NCBI RefSeq assembly: GCF_036311905.1
Contig: NZ_JAZDCH010000004.1
Location: 62,001-126,000 of the forward strand
Length of the DNA stretch: 64,000 bases
DNA from: Brachybacterium sp036311905
GTDB lineage: Bacteria; Actinomycetota; Actinomycetes; Actinomycetales; Dermabacteraceae
Reading direction: 5' to 3'
Below are positions 1 to 8,258 of this stretch, one piece after another. How positions within the stretch are numbered: position 1 is the first letter of the stretch; each line of letters begins with the position of its first letter. The notes beneath the pieces are model-generated. The model was not told the DNA's origin and did not search any database. It saw only the letters and a list, made by a program, of their open reading frames with translations. The position numbers and the translations under genes are program-made.

Positions 1-437
1 GCGATGCCGTCGCCATGTCCGTCCCCGAGGGCGGCGAGCTGGCCGTCGAGGCCGAGCTCGAGTCCGTGGTCGAGGGCATCTACGTCCACGGCACCGTGAC
101 CGCCCGCCTCCAGGGCGAGTGCTCCCGCTGCCTCGACCCCGTCGAGCAGGACGTCGTCGCCCGCGTCGACGAGCTGTTCCTGTACCCGGAGAAGGTCAAG
201 GCCGCCGACCGCGAGGACTCGGTGCTGCTCGAGGGCGACGAGGTCGACCTCGGTCCGCTGGTGCGCGACGGCCTCGCGATGGAGGCCGAGGAGCGCCCCC
301 TGTGCCGTGAGGACTGCCCCGGCCTCTGCCCCCAGTGCGGCTTCCGCATGGAGGACGACCCGGAGCACGGCCACGACGTGACAGATCCGCGCTTCGCGGC
401 GCTCGAGGGTTTCTTCGACGCCGGCGAGGAGCGCTGA
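1..437 (+). CDS. yceD: YceD/DUF177 family protein, 5' end outside window
   Basis: The reading frame is open from the first base of the window, so the start lies upstream; an internal ATG at 15 is probably not the true start. The visible 144 or so residues carry the DUF177 hallmarks: an early CSRCLDPV motif and a later CREDCPGLCPQCG cluster, which suggest a metal-binding fold. The family (YceD, 23S rRNA accumulation protein) is linked to rRNA and ribosome biogenesis; its biochemistry is poorly defined. The TGA stop overlaps the ATG of rnc, so the two are translationally coupled. In many bacteria rpmF (L32) sits between yceD and rnc, but here there is no room for it. Confidence 0.88.
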   Translation, partial: DAVAMSVPEGGELAVEAELESVVEGIYVHGTVTARLQGECSRCLDPVEQDVVARVDELFLYPEKVKAADREDSVLLEGDEVDLGPLVRDGLAMEAEERPLCREDCPGLCPQCGFRMEDDPEHGHDVTDPRFAALEGFFDAGEER

Positions 438-1189
438 TGGCGCGCAGGCGCCGCGCCACCGAAGCCGCCGACCCGGCGGGGCTGCTGGATCGTCTGCCGC
501 TCGACGGTGCGCAGTCCGCGGATCTGCGCGCCTCGGGCCTGCTCGACCTCGCCCTGACGCACCGCTCGTGGTCCTACGAGAACGACGAGGTGCCCCACAA
601 CGAGCGCCTCGAGTTCCTCGGCGACGCCGTGCTGCAGCTCGCGATCACCGAGAAGCTCTACGCCGACCACCCGACCCTCCCGGAGGGCGACCTCGCCCGG
701 CGCCGCGCCGGCACCGTCTCCACGCGCGCGCTCGCCGTGATCGCCTCCCGCCTGGACCTCGGCGCGTACGTGAAGCTGGGCCGCGGGGAGGACCTCACCG
801 GCGGCCGGGCGAAGGCCTCGATCCTCGCCGACACCGCCGAGGCCGTGATCGGCGCGGTCCATCTCGCACTCGGTCAGTCCGTCTCGCGGCGCTTCGTGCT
901 CGAGCTGATGGAGCCGCTGCTGAGCTCCGACGAGTTCCTCGAGACCAGCTACGACTTCAAGTCCCGCCTGCAGGAGATCGCGGCCGCCGCCGGGCAGTCC
1001 CCGTCCTACGTGCTCACCGAGGGCGGGCCCGAGCACCAGAAGGTGTTCACCGCGACGGTGACCGTCGCCGGGGTGGTCACCGCGAGCGGCGAGGGTGCCT
1101 CGAAGAAGGACGCCGAGCTCGCGGCCGCCCAGCAGGCGGTCCGCGCCGTCCTCGCCGAGCGCGGCGAGTCCCTCATCCCGCGGGGTTGA
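437..1189 (+). CDS. rnc: Ribonuclease III
   Basis: Endoribonuclease cutting double-stranded RNA in rRNA and mRNA processing. The 250-residue protein has the RNase III signature NERLEFLGDAVL at about residues 55-66, which supplies the catalytic acidic cluster, and the second acidic motif in ILADTAEAVIGAV. A C-terminal double-stranded RNA-binding domain runs from about residue 172 (YDFKSRLQEIA) to 240 (GEGASKKDAELAAAQQA). The ATG at 437 overlaps the yceD stop and sits just before the conserved part; the only upstream in-frame starts lie inside yceD. The length is typical. mutM follows after a 2-bp gap, so yceD-rnc-mutM form one transcription unit. Confidence 0.96.
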   Translation: MARRRRATEAADPAGLLDRLPLDGAQSADLRASGLLDLALTHRSWSYENDEVPHNERLEFLGDAVLQLAITEKLYADHPTLPEGDLARRRAGTVSTRALAVIASRLDLGAYVKLGRGEDLTGGRAKASILADTAEAVIGAVHLALGQSVSRRFVLELMEPLLSSDEFLETSYDFKSRLQEIAAAAGQSPSYVLTEGGPEHQKVFTATVTVAGVVTASGEGASKKDAELAAAQQAVRAVLAERGESLIPRG

Positions 1190-1191
1190 GC

Positions 1192-2115
1192 GTGCCCGAA
1201 CTGCCCGAGGTCGAGGTGGTGAGGCGCGGTCTCGCGCCCCGCACCGTCGGTCGGACCATCACCGCACTCGAGGTCCTCGATGCCCGGTCCCTGCGCCGCC
1301 AGGACGGGGGTGAGGACCGGTTGCGCGCCCTGCTCGTCGGTCGCTCGATGACCGCGGCCGCGCGCCGCGGCAAGTTCCTGTGGTGGCGGCTCGCCGAGGC
1401 CGACGGCGCCGAGTCCGGCGAGGCTCTCCTCGCCCACCTCGGCATGAGCGGCCAGCTGCGACTGGTCACCCCCGGCGGCCCGGATCCGCAGCGCCATCGC
1501 CGGGTGAGCCTCACCCTCGACGACGGGGCGCGGGTGGACTTCATCGACCAGCGGCTCTTCGGCGGGCTCTGGAGCAGCGATCTGGTCGAGGCGGCCGACG
1601 GGCGCCTCGCGGCGCTCGGCAGCCCCGATGCCCTGCTGCCCGTCGACGCCGCGCACATCGCCCGCGACCTGCTCGATCCCGCTCTCGACCTCGCGGAGGT
1701 CGCGCGGACCCTGCGTGGCCGTCGCCGCGCGGTGAAGTCGCTGCTGCTGGACCAGGGGATCGTCTCCGGGATCGGGAACATCTACGCCGATGAGGCGCTG
1801 TGGGCCGCCCGGGTCCGCTACGACCCCCCCGGCTCCGCCCTCTCCCAGCGCACGGCGCTCGCGCTGCTGCGCGCCGCCCGGGCCGTGATGGAGCGGGCCC
1901 TCGACGTGGGCGGGACGAGCTTCGACGCCCTCTACGTCAACGCGCAGGGGGAGCCGGGGTACTTCGCCCGCAGCCTCGCCGCCTACGGACGCGAGGGGGA
2001 GCCGTGCCGACGGTGCGGTAGATTCATCGAGCGGGCCATCTCCCAGGGCCGAAGTAGCCATTATTGCCCCCGCTGTCAGCGCAGCACGGGCGTGACCAGG
2101 AAGGACGCCGAGTGA
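1192..2115 (+). CDS. mutM: Formamidopyrimidine-DNA glycosylase (Fpg/MutM)
   Basis: Bifunctional glycosylase/AP lyase that removes 8-oxoguanine and formamidopyrimidines in base excision repair. The GTG start at 1192 gives the obligatory N-terminus PELPEVEVVRRGL, in which Pro2 is the Schiff-base nucleophile and Glu3 the acid. A conserved Lys lies in GKFLWWRL near residue 60, the H2TH region contains QGIVSGIGNIYADEALW, and a four-Cys zinc finger (CRRCG ... CPRC) occupies about residues 271-297. At 307 residues it is slightly longer than the E. coli enzyme (269). Its stop overlaps the GTG of the downstream response regulator by 4 bp. Rnc-MutM adjacency is common in Gram-positives. Confidence 0.96.
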   Translation: MPELPEVEVVRRGLAPRTVGRTITALEVLDARSLRRQDGGEDRLRALLVGRSMTAAARRGKFLWWRLAEADGAESGEALLAHLGMSGQLRLVTPGGPDPQRHRRVSLTLDDGARVDFIDQRLFGGLWSSDLVEAADGRLAALGSPDALLPVDAAHIARDLLDPALDLAEVARTLRGRRRAVKSLLLDQGIVSGIGNIYADEALWAARVRYDPPGSALSQRTALALLRAARAVMERALDVGGTSFDALYVNAQGEPGYFARSLAAYGREGEPCRRCGRFIERAISQGRSSHYCPRCQRSTGVTRKDAE

Positions 2116-2735
2116 GCGCGACCGACGAGCAGGCCCCGATCCGCGTGATGCTGGTCGATGACCACGAGGTGGTCCGCCGCGGCATCGTCATGGCGATCGA
2201 GGCGTCCGCGTCTCTCAAGGTGGTGGGGGAGGCGTCCTCGGTGGCCGAGGCCCGTCGTCGACTGCCCGCGATCCGTCCCGATGTGCTCGTCGTCGACCTG
2301 CAGCTGCCCGACGGCACCGGCATCGACGTCATGCGCACCGCTCGCGAGCTCGACCCCGAGCAGCAGATGCTGGTTCTGACGAGCTTCGACGACGACGCCG
2401 CGCTGCACGAGTCGCAGGCCGTCGGCGCCCGCGGCCTGATCCTGAAGTCCGCGCGCTCGCAGGAGATCGTCGAGGCGATCCGGGCTGTCCGCGCGGGCCG
2501 CACCCTGTGGCCCGCCGATCAGGACGAGGGCACCCCGGAACTGTCCCCCTCGGACCAGCGGATCGTCGACCTGATCGGCGACGGCCACTCCAATCGCGAG
2601 ATCGCCGAGCAGCTCGGCATCGCCGAGAAGACCGTGAAGAACCGCGTCACCGTCATCCTGCAGACCCTCGGGATGCAGCGCCGCACCCAGGTCGCGGCGA
2701 TGGTCGCGGCCCGTCGGCGCGCCGGCTGGAAGTGA
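2112..2735 (+). CDS. NarL/LuxR-family response regulator
   Basis: Two-component transcriptional regulator of 207 residues. The receiver domain occupies about residues 10-125 with the acidic pair D16-D17, phospho-acceptor D62 (VVDLQLP) and K112 (LILKS). A LuxR-type HTH covers about 145-200 (LSPSDQRIVDLI then SNREIAEQLGIAEKTVKNR). The start is the GTG at 2112 overlapping the mutM stop; it leaves only ten residues before the first receiver strand. It is tail-to-tail with the sensor kinase at 2765-3886 (29-bp gap), which is the natural partner. Because that kinase is the last gene of the cyd operon, control of cytochrome bd or another redox target is a reasonable inference. Confidence 0.9.
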   Translation: MSATDEQAPIRVMLVDDHEVVRRGIVMAIEASASLKVVGEASSVAEARRRLPAIRPDVLVVDLQLPDGTGIDVMRTARELDPEQQMLVLTSFDDDAALHESQAVGARGLILKSARSQEIVEAIRAVRAGRTLWPADQDEGTPELSPSDQRIVDLIGDGHSNREIAEQLGIAEKTVKNRVTVILQTLGMQRRTQVAAMVAARRRAGWK

Positions 2736-2764
2736 CCCCGCGCCGCCGGTGAGCGGCACGCGCC

Positions 2765-3886
2765 TCAGCCCGTCGGGAGCGTGACCCGCCACGAGATCAT
2801 CGTGCCGGGCTCGAGGCTGATCGCATCGACCCAGCCGGAGTGACGGCGGGCGCGGCTGGACATGTTCGCGAGGCCCGAGCGGCGCCGCACCGTCGGATCG
2901 ATGCCGCGGCCGTTGTCGGAGACGTTGACCTGCACGACCCGGTCCACCCCCTCGGAGAAGACGCTGATCGAGACGGCGACGGCCGTGGCGTGCGCGTGGC
3001 GGGCGGCGTTGGCGAGGCACTCGCGCACCACCGCGACGACGTCCTCGGCGATCTCGGGCGGCAGCTCGGCATCCATCTCGGCGGGATTCGGGGGCAGCCG
3101 CAGCGCCGGCACGAAGCCGAGCCCTGAGGTCGCCAGTCCCACCTCGTGCCGCAGCTGCTCGGTGAGGGTCGCCTCCGCCCGCTCGCGGCGCAGCGACTGC
3201 ACGATCTGACGGATCTGGGCGACCGCGTTCTCGACCCCCTGCACGGAGGAGCTGATCGAGGCGCGCAGGCGCGTGTTCGAGGGCGGCTCGCCCTTGTCGG
3301 AGAGCGCATCGGTGAGCCCCTCGAGCTCCATGCCGACGGCGAACAGCTCCTGGATCGCGAGATCGTGGAGGTCGCGGGCGATCCGCGAGCGCTCGTCGTC
3401 GAGCTCCGCGGACGAGCGCAGCGACGGCACGCGCAGGGCGAGCGCGATGAGGCCGGCGAGGGCGTCGAGCCGCTCCCGGTCCGCGGCGGTGAACGGGGCG
3501 GCGTCCTCTCCGCGGATCGCCGCGAGCGCTCCCTGTCCCTGTTCGGCGCCGTCGATCACCGCGCACAGCGCGGTCGTCCCCAGCAGCTCGCCGATCGCCT
3601 CGATCCGCTCCGCATCCGCCTCGAGCAGGGCCCGGCCCAGCGGACCTCCGGGGCCGATCTCCTCCCCGAGCAGCTTCTGCTGGTCGGCGCCCTCGACGAT
3701 CTCGACCGACCAGCGGCCCTCCTCGAGGGGGAGCACCAGCAGGGCGCTCCTCGCCGCGAGGTCGGTGCGGGCCGAGCCCACCAGGAGCGTGAGCAGGTCC
3801 TCGGTGTCCCCGCCGGCGAGGACGGCGCCTGCGAGGTCCTGGATGCGCGGGCGGTCGGCGCGCGCCGGGGGCACGGTCGGGCTCAT
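2765..3886 (-). CDS. GAF-domain sensor histidine kinase (HisKA_3/NarX type)
   Basis: Soluble histidine kinase of 373 residues with no obvious membrane segment. An N-terminal GAF-like region (about 15-150) precedes the HisKA_3 dimerisation motif, with phospho-acceptor H174 in ARDLHDLAIQE. The ATPase domain follows, with N-box ECLANAARHAHA near 290 and G1-box SDNGRGID near 335. Its ATG overlaps the cydC stop by 4 bp, so it is translated as the fifth gene of cydABDC. The facing response regulator (2112-2735) is the likely partner. GAF domains of this kinase class can bind haem, Fe-S or small ligands. I see no clear CxxxC haem or Fe-S motif, so the signal is unknown. Confidence 0.88.
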   Translation of the reverse strand: MSPTVPPARADRPRIQDLAGAVLAGGDTEDLLTLLVGSARTDLAARSALLVLPLEEGRWSVEIVEGADQQKLLGEEIGPGGPLGRALLEADAERIEAIGELLGTTALCAVIDGAEQGQGALAAIRGEDAAPFTAADRERLDALAGLIALALRVPSLRSSAELDDERSRIARDLHDLAIQELFAVGMELEGLTDALSDKGEPPSNTRLRASISSSVQGVENAVAQIRQIVQSLRRERAEATLTEQLRHEVGLATSGLGFVPALRLPPNPAEMDAELPPEIAEDVVAVVRECLANAARHAHATAVAVSISVFSEGVDRVVQVNVSDNGRGIDPTVRRRSGLANMSSRARRHSGWVDAISLEPGTMISWRVTLPTG

Positions 3887-5481
3887 GGGCTCTCCTCGAG
3901 GTGCAGGACGGGGGCGGAGGCGGGGATCGCCTCGGTGCGGTGGGTGACCACCACGACCGTCGACGCCGCCGGGACCAGGCTCTCATCACCGGGGGTGAGG
4001 AGCGCGCGGAGCAGGGCGTCGCCCCGCTCGGGGTCGAGATGCTCGGTCGGCTCGTCGAGCAGCAGCACGGGGCCGCGGCGGAGCAGGGCGCGGGCGAGCA
4101 GCAGGCGGCGTCGCTCGCCGCCGGAGACGGTGGTGCCGTCCGGCCCGAGCATCGCATCGAGCCCCGCCCAGTCCTCGAGGCCGACGGCGGCGAGGGCCGC
4201 GAGCGCCTCCTCGTCCGTCACGTCGCGGTGCACCACCTTGAGGTTCTCGCGCAGCGTGGTCGCGAAGACGTGCTGGTCCTCGGCGAAGAAGGTGACGGCC
4301 TCGCGCAGCGAGCCGGCGTCGGTGGTGACCGTGCCGTCGAGCGGGGAGAGGAGCCCCGCGAGGGTCGCCAGCAGTGTCGACTTGCCGACGCCCGAGCCGC
4401 CCGTGATCGCCAGGCGCGCCCCGGGTGCCAGGTCCAGGTCGAGATCCTGCACCCGCGGCGAGTCGGCGCTCCAGCCCGCGGTCAGGCCGCGCGCCGTGAG
4501 CCGCGCGCGCTCGGGCCGCTCGGTGGGGACGGCCGGCTCGCTCTCGCCCTCGGGGCCGAGCAGCGCGGTGAGCCGCCGCTCCGCCGCCCGGGTACGGGCG
4601 AGCTGCGAGGCCGCGGCCGGCAGGGCCGTGGAGGCCTCGAAGGAGGACAGCGGGAGCAGCAGCAGGATGCCGATCTGCCCCGCGGAGAGCGCTCCCGCCT
4701 CCCAGGCCGCGCCCGCGGCGAGCAGCGAGCCGAGGACCGCGAGGACCATCGCGGCGGGCACCGCGGCGGCGGCGATCGCGGCGGGCAGGGCCGCCCGGTC
4801 CACGGCCCGGTCATGGCCCTCCTGGCGCGCGGCGAGCTCGACGAGGGCCTCCTCGAGTCGACCGTCGAGACGCAGCGAGGTCGCGTCGTCGAGAGCCTCG
4901 AGCGCCGCGGCGGTCACTCCGGAACGACTCTCGAGCACCGCCTCCTCGGAGAGGCGCGCGGCCCGGTGCGCGGCGAACGGGGCGAGGAGGCTCGCCGCGG
5001 CGAGGGAGAGGAGCATCGCTCCGGTCGCCGCGAGGGACAGCGGCGCGAAGGTCGCGAGGACCACCACCGCCATCACCGCGGCCACGAGGGCGGGCACGAC
5101 CGCCTTGATGACGTGGTCGCCGAGTTCCTGGGCGTCGTCGCCGAGCCGGGCGAGGAGGTCGCCGCGGCGCAGTCGGGTCAGGACATCACCGGGCCGGGTC
5201 GCGAGGGCGGTGAAGAGGTTCGTGCGCAGCGAGACCACGCCGCGCAGCGCCACGTCGTGGGTGAGCATGCGGTCCAGCCAGCGGAAGACGCCGCGGGAGA
5301 CGCCGAGCGCGCGCACGCCGACCACGGCGACGGTCAGGTCGAGCACGGGCGGCATGGTCCAGGCGCGGGTCACCAGGTAGGCGGAGACGGCGGCGAGCGC
5401 GAAGGCGGCGCCGAGGGTGGCACAGGCGGCGAGCACGGCCGCGGCCAGCCGGCCGACGGGGATCTCGAGGGAGCGGATCAT
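3883..5481 (-). CDS. cydC: ABC exporter half-transporter CydC, cytochrome bd assembly
   Basis: Membrane/ATPase half-transporter that works with CydD to export glutathione/cysteine-type thiols and is needed to assemble cytochrome bd. The 532-residue protein has an N-terminal six-TM ABC exporter domain (to about 300) and a nucleotide-binding domain: Walker A GGSGVGKST near 364, signature VSGGERRRL, and Walker B VLLLDEPTEHLD. Its start overlaps the cydD stop (ATGA) and its stop overlaps the kinase start. The identity as CydC rather than a generic exporter rests on position after cydAB and cydD; order cydA-B-D-C is the usual one in actinobacteria. Confidence 0.9.
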   Translation of the reverse strand: MIRSLEIPVGRLAAAVLAACATLGAAFALAAVSAYLVTRAWTMPPVLDLTVAVVGVRALGVSRGVFRWLDRMLTHDVALRGVVSLRTNLFTALATRPGDVLTRLRRGDLLARLGDDAQELGDHVIKAVVPALVAAVMAVVVLATFAPLSLAATGAMLLSLAAASLLAPFAAHRAARLSEEAVLESRSGVTAAALEALDDATSLRLDGRLEEALVELAARQEGHDRAVDRAALPAAIAAAAVPAAMVLAVLGSLLAAGAAWEAGALSAGQIGILLLLPLSSFEASTALPAAASQLARTRAAERRLTALLGPEGESEPAVPTERPERARLTARGLTAGWSADSPRVQDLDLDLAPGARLAITGGSGVGKSTLLATLAGLLSPLDGTVTTDAGSLREAVTFFAEDQHVFATTLRENLKVVHRDVTDEEALAALAAVGLEDWAGLDAMLGPDGTTVSGGERRRLLLARALLRRGPVLLLDEPTEHLDPERGDALLRALLTPGDESLVPAASTVVVVTHRTEAIPASAPVLHLEESP

Positions 5482-7166
5482 GCCAGGGCCGCCTCGGTGT
5501 CGGCCCGCGCCACCGCGGTCTCGTCGTCCGCGCGGGCGACGAGGGCCGATCGGTGCGCGATCACCAGAACGGTCCGCCCCTGCGCGCGCAGAGTGTCGAT
5601 GAGGTCGAGGACGACCGCCTCGGACGCCCCGTCGAGGTGGGCGGTGGGCTCGTCGAGGACGACGAGCGGGGCGGGGGAGAGGAGCGCCCGCGCGAGCGCG
5701 AGCCGCTGCCGCTCCCCGAGGGAGAGCCCGTGCCCTGCGCGACCCAGCACGGCGTCCCGGCCGCGGGCGGCGATCACCCGGTCCAGGCCCGTGGCCGCCG
5801 CGGCCGCGGCGAGCTCTGCCTCGGTGGCCTCGGGGCGCGCGGAGCGGAGCACCTCCCAGAGGGTGCCCGGCGGCAGCACGGGACGCTGCGGGAGATGGGC
5901 GACCTGGTCCCAGAGGCTGCGGCGCTCGAGCTCGCGCACGTCATGGACAGTGCCGTCGGCGGCGATCACCTCGGCCCGGCCGTCATCGGGGGCGAGCAGG
6001 CCCAGGAGCACCTGCACGGCGGTGGTCTTGCCGCTCCCGGAGGGCCCGGTGAGGGCGTGGACGAGGCCGGGGCGCAGCTCGAGATCCGCCTGCTCGGGGG
6101 CGAGGCCGTCCCGCGAGCGGACCGACACCCCGCGCAGCGCGAGGGTCGCGCCGCGCAGGTCCGGGGCGGGGAGGGTGCCGTCCTCCGGGATCGGCTCCTC
6201 GAGCACCTCGAAGGCGGCGTGCACCGCGGCGAGGCCGTCGGTCGAGGCGTGGTACTGGGCGCCGACGTTGCGCAGCGGCAGGTACAGCTCCGGGGCGAGG
6301 ACCAGCACCGCGAGGGCGGGGGCGAGGTCCATCTCGCCGTAGACCAGGCGCATGCCGATGCTCACGGCGATGAGCGCGACGCACAGGGTGGCGAGCAGCT
6401 CGAGCACCATCGAGGAGAGGAAGGCGTAGCGCAGCGAGCCCATCGCGGAGGCCCGGTGGCGGTCGCCGAGGGTGCGCACGGTCAGCTCGGGGCCGCGCTC
6501 GCGGCCGAGGGCCCGCAGCGTCGGCAGCCCGTCGACGAGGTCCAGCAGCTGGGCCCACAGCGCGCGCATGTCGGCGATCAGCGCCTCGGAGCGGCCGACG
6601 GTCAGCTTCCCGACCAGGATCATGAACAGCGGCACGAGCGGCAGCGTCACCACCGCGATGACGGCGCTCAGCGGGTCCAGCAGGCCGATCGTGAGCAGGC
6701 ACAGCGGGGTCACGGTGAGGGCGAGCAGCAGCTGCGGGACGTACCCCACGAGGTACGGGCGCAGCTTCTCCAGGCCCGTGGTGGCCAGCGCCGCGAGGTC
6801 GGCGCCGCGACCGGCGCCGGCACGCGGGCCGAGCTCGGCCGCATGCGCGACGACCCGGCGGCGCAGCTCGCCGATCGCGTCGGTCGCGGCCCGGTGCGCG
6901 GTCCGCTGCTCGACGAGCACGGCCGCCGCACGGACCGCGAGCGCTCCGAGGAGCCCGAGGAGCAGGGCGGGGGCGTCCGCGGGCAGGCGGTGGTCGACGA
7001 GCAGCACCGCGCCGAGGCGAGCGATCAGCAGGGCCGTCGCGATCACCGCCGCCGCCTGCACCAGCCCCAGGACGACGGTGAGCGCGACATGTCGCCGGGC
7101 GGCCCGCACCTCCCGCACGAGGCGGGGGTCCAGGGGCGCCCGGCGCGCCGGGGAGGAGCTGCTCAC
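5478..7166 (-). CDS. cydD: ABC exporter half-transporter CydD, cytochrome bd assembly
   Basis: Partner of CydC in the heterodimeric thiol exporter required for cytochrome bd maturation. The 562 residues comprise an exporter transmembrane domain (about 1-320, starting ARRHVALTVVLGLVQA) and an ATPase domain with Walker A GPSGSGKTT near 380, signature LSLGERQRLALARAL and Walker B LVVLDEPTAHLD. It begins 4 bp after the cydB stop and overlaps cydC by ATGA, so stoichiometric co-expression is likely. Confidence 0.91.
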   Translation of the reverse strand: MSSSSPARRAPLDPRLVREVRAARRHVALTVVLGLVQAAAVIATALLIARLGAVLLVDHRLPADAPALLLGLLGALAVRAAAVLVEQRTAHRAATDAIGELRRRVVAHAAELGPRAGAGRGADLAALATTGLEKLRPYLVGYVPQLLLALTVTPLCLLTIGLLDPLSAVIAVVTLPLVPLFMILVGKLTVGRSEALIADMRALWAQLLDLVDGLPTLRALGRERGPELTVRTLGDRHRASAMGSLRYAFLSSMVLELLATLCVALIAVSIGMRLVYGEMDLAPALAVLVLAPELYLPLRNVGAQYHASTDGLAAVHAAFEVLEEPIPEDGTLPAPDLRGATLALRGVSVRSRDGLAPEQADLELRPGLVHALTGPSGSGKTTAVQVLLGLLAPDDGRAEVIAADGTVHDVRELERRSLWDQVAHLPQRPVLPPGTLWEVLRSARPEATEAELAAAAAATGLDRVIAARGRDAVLGRAGHGLSLGERQRLALARALLSPAPLVVLDEPTAHLDGASEAVVLDLIDTLRAQGRTVLVIAHRSALVARADDETAVARADTEAALA

Positions 7167-7170
7167 GGGG

Positions 7171-8244
7171 TCAGGACTGCTCGAACGCCCGACGGTAGGC
7201 GCCGCGGGCCCGCTCCATCAGCGGGGAGCCGGACGCGGGGCCGGAGTCCTCGCCGATCCGATGGCGGAACACCCGGTAGGTCCAGATCGTGTACGCCAGA
7301 ACGATCGGGAGCAGTACCGCGAGCGCCACCAGCATCAGGGTGAGGGTGTGCGGGGTCGAGGAGGCGTTCACGACGGTGAGCGAGTTCGCCGGATCGTTCG
7401 TGGCCGGCAGGACGTACGGGAACAGGCCGCCGAAGAGGGTGACCGCGGCCGCGATGATCGCGGTGGCGGTCGCGCCGAAGGTGAGCCCCTCGCGCCGCAT
7501 CCGGGTCAGCGGCACGACCGCGACCAGGGCCAGGGCGGCGAGCAGCAGCGGGATCCAGGTCAGGCCCGAGCGGGAGTGGGCGAGCTGGAACCAGAGCAGG
7601 AAGGCGGCGCCGGCGACGATCGTGGGCCAGACCAGCACCGCGGCGCGGCGGTGCATGTCCTCGCGCAGCGGCCCCTCGAGCTTGAGGGTCAGGTACACCG
7701 TGCCGTGCAGCCAGAAGAGGAGGACGAACACGACGCCGCCGAGCAGGGCGAAGGGGTTGAGCAGGCCCAGCAGGGAGGTGGTCACCCAGTGGTTCTGGTC
7801 GATCGCGACGCCGGCGACGATGTTGCCGAAGGCGACGCCCCACAGCAGTGCAGGGGCGAAGCCGCCGATCACGTGGACCACGTCCCAGGAGGTGCGCCAG
7901 CGCTCGGAGTCGACCTTGTCCCGCCACTTGAAGGCGCAGACCCGCACGATCAGCACCAGCAGGAGCAGCAGCAGGGCCAGGTAGAACCCGGAGAAGAGCG
8001 TCGCGTACCACTCGGGGAAGGCCGCGAAGAGGAGCGCGCCGCCGGTGATGACCCACACCTGGTTGCCGTCCCAGACGGGGCCGATGGTCTTCAGGATCGT
8101 GCCGCGCGCACCGGAGCCGCGCCGCCAGGAGGCGGCCACGTTCATCTGCACGCCGAAGTCGAAGCCCTCGAGGACGAAGTAGCCGGCGAAGAAGAACGCG
8201 ATGATCGCGAACCAGGCGGTCTGCAGGAGAGTCGGATCGAGCAT
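7171..8244 (-). CDS. cydB: Cytochrome bd ubiquinol/menaquinol oxidase subunit II
   Basis: Second subunit of the bd-type terminal oxidase that reduces O2 with quinol under low oxygen. The 357-residue membrane protein starts MLDPTLLQTAWFAIIAFFF, followed by YFVLEGFDFGVQMN, the conserved first-helix region of CydB, and GPVWDGNQVWVITGGALLFAAFP, a family hallmark. About nine hydrophobic segments follow, the last near TLMLVALAVLLPIVLAYTIW. The ATG at 8244 has an AGAAGG Shine-Dalgarno-like sequence and is chosen because it gives the canonical N-terminus; longer in-frame extensions overlap cydA. The gap to cydA is 14 bp. Confidence 0.96.
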   Translation of the reverse strand: MLDPTLLQTAWFAIIAFFFAGYFVLEGFDFGVQMNVAASWRRGSGARGTILKTIGPVWDGNQVWVITGGALLFAAFPEWYATLFSGFYLALLLLLLVLIVRVCAFKWRDKVDSERWRTSWDVVHVIGGFAPALLWGVAFGNIVAGVAIDQNHWVTTSLLGLLNPFALLGGVVFVLLFWLHGTVYLTLKLEGPLREDMHRRAAVLVWPTIVAGAAFLLWFQLAHSRSGLTWIPLLLAALALVAVVPLTRMRREGLTFGATATAIIAAAVTLFGGLFPYVLPATNDPANSLTVVNASSTPHTLTLMLVALAVLLPIVLAYTIWTYRVFRHRIGEDSGPASGSPLMERARGAYRRAFEQS

Positions 8245-8258
8245 CGTCGGGTCCCTTC

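Noticed and set aside
3146..5380. 744-codon plus-strand frame across the kinase and cydC
   Set aside because: Serine/arginine-rich nonsense translation; the minus strand encodes two well-defined proteins.
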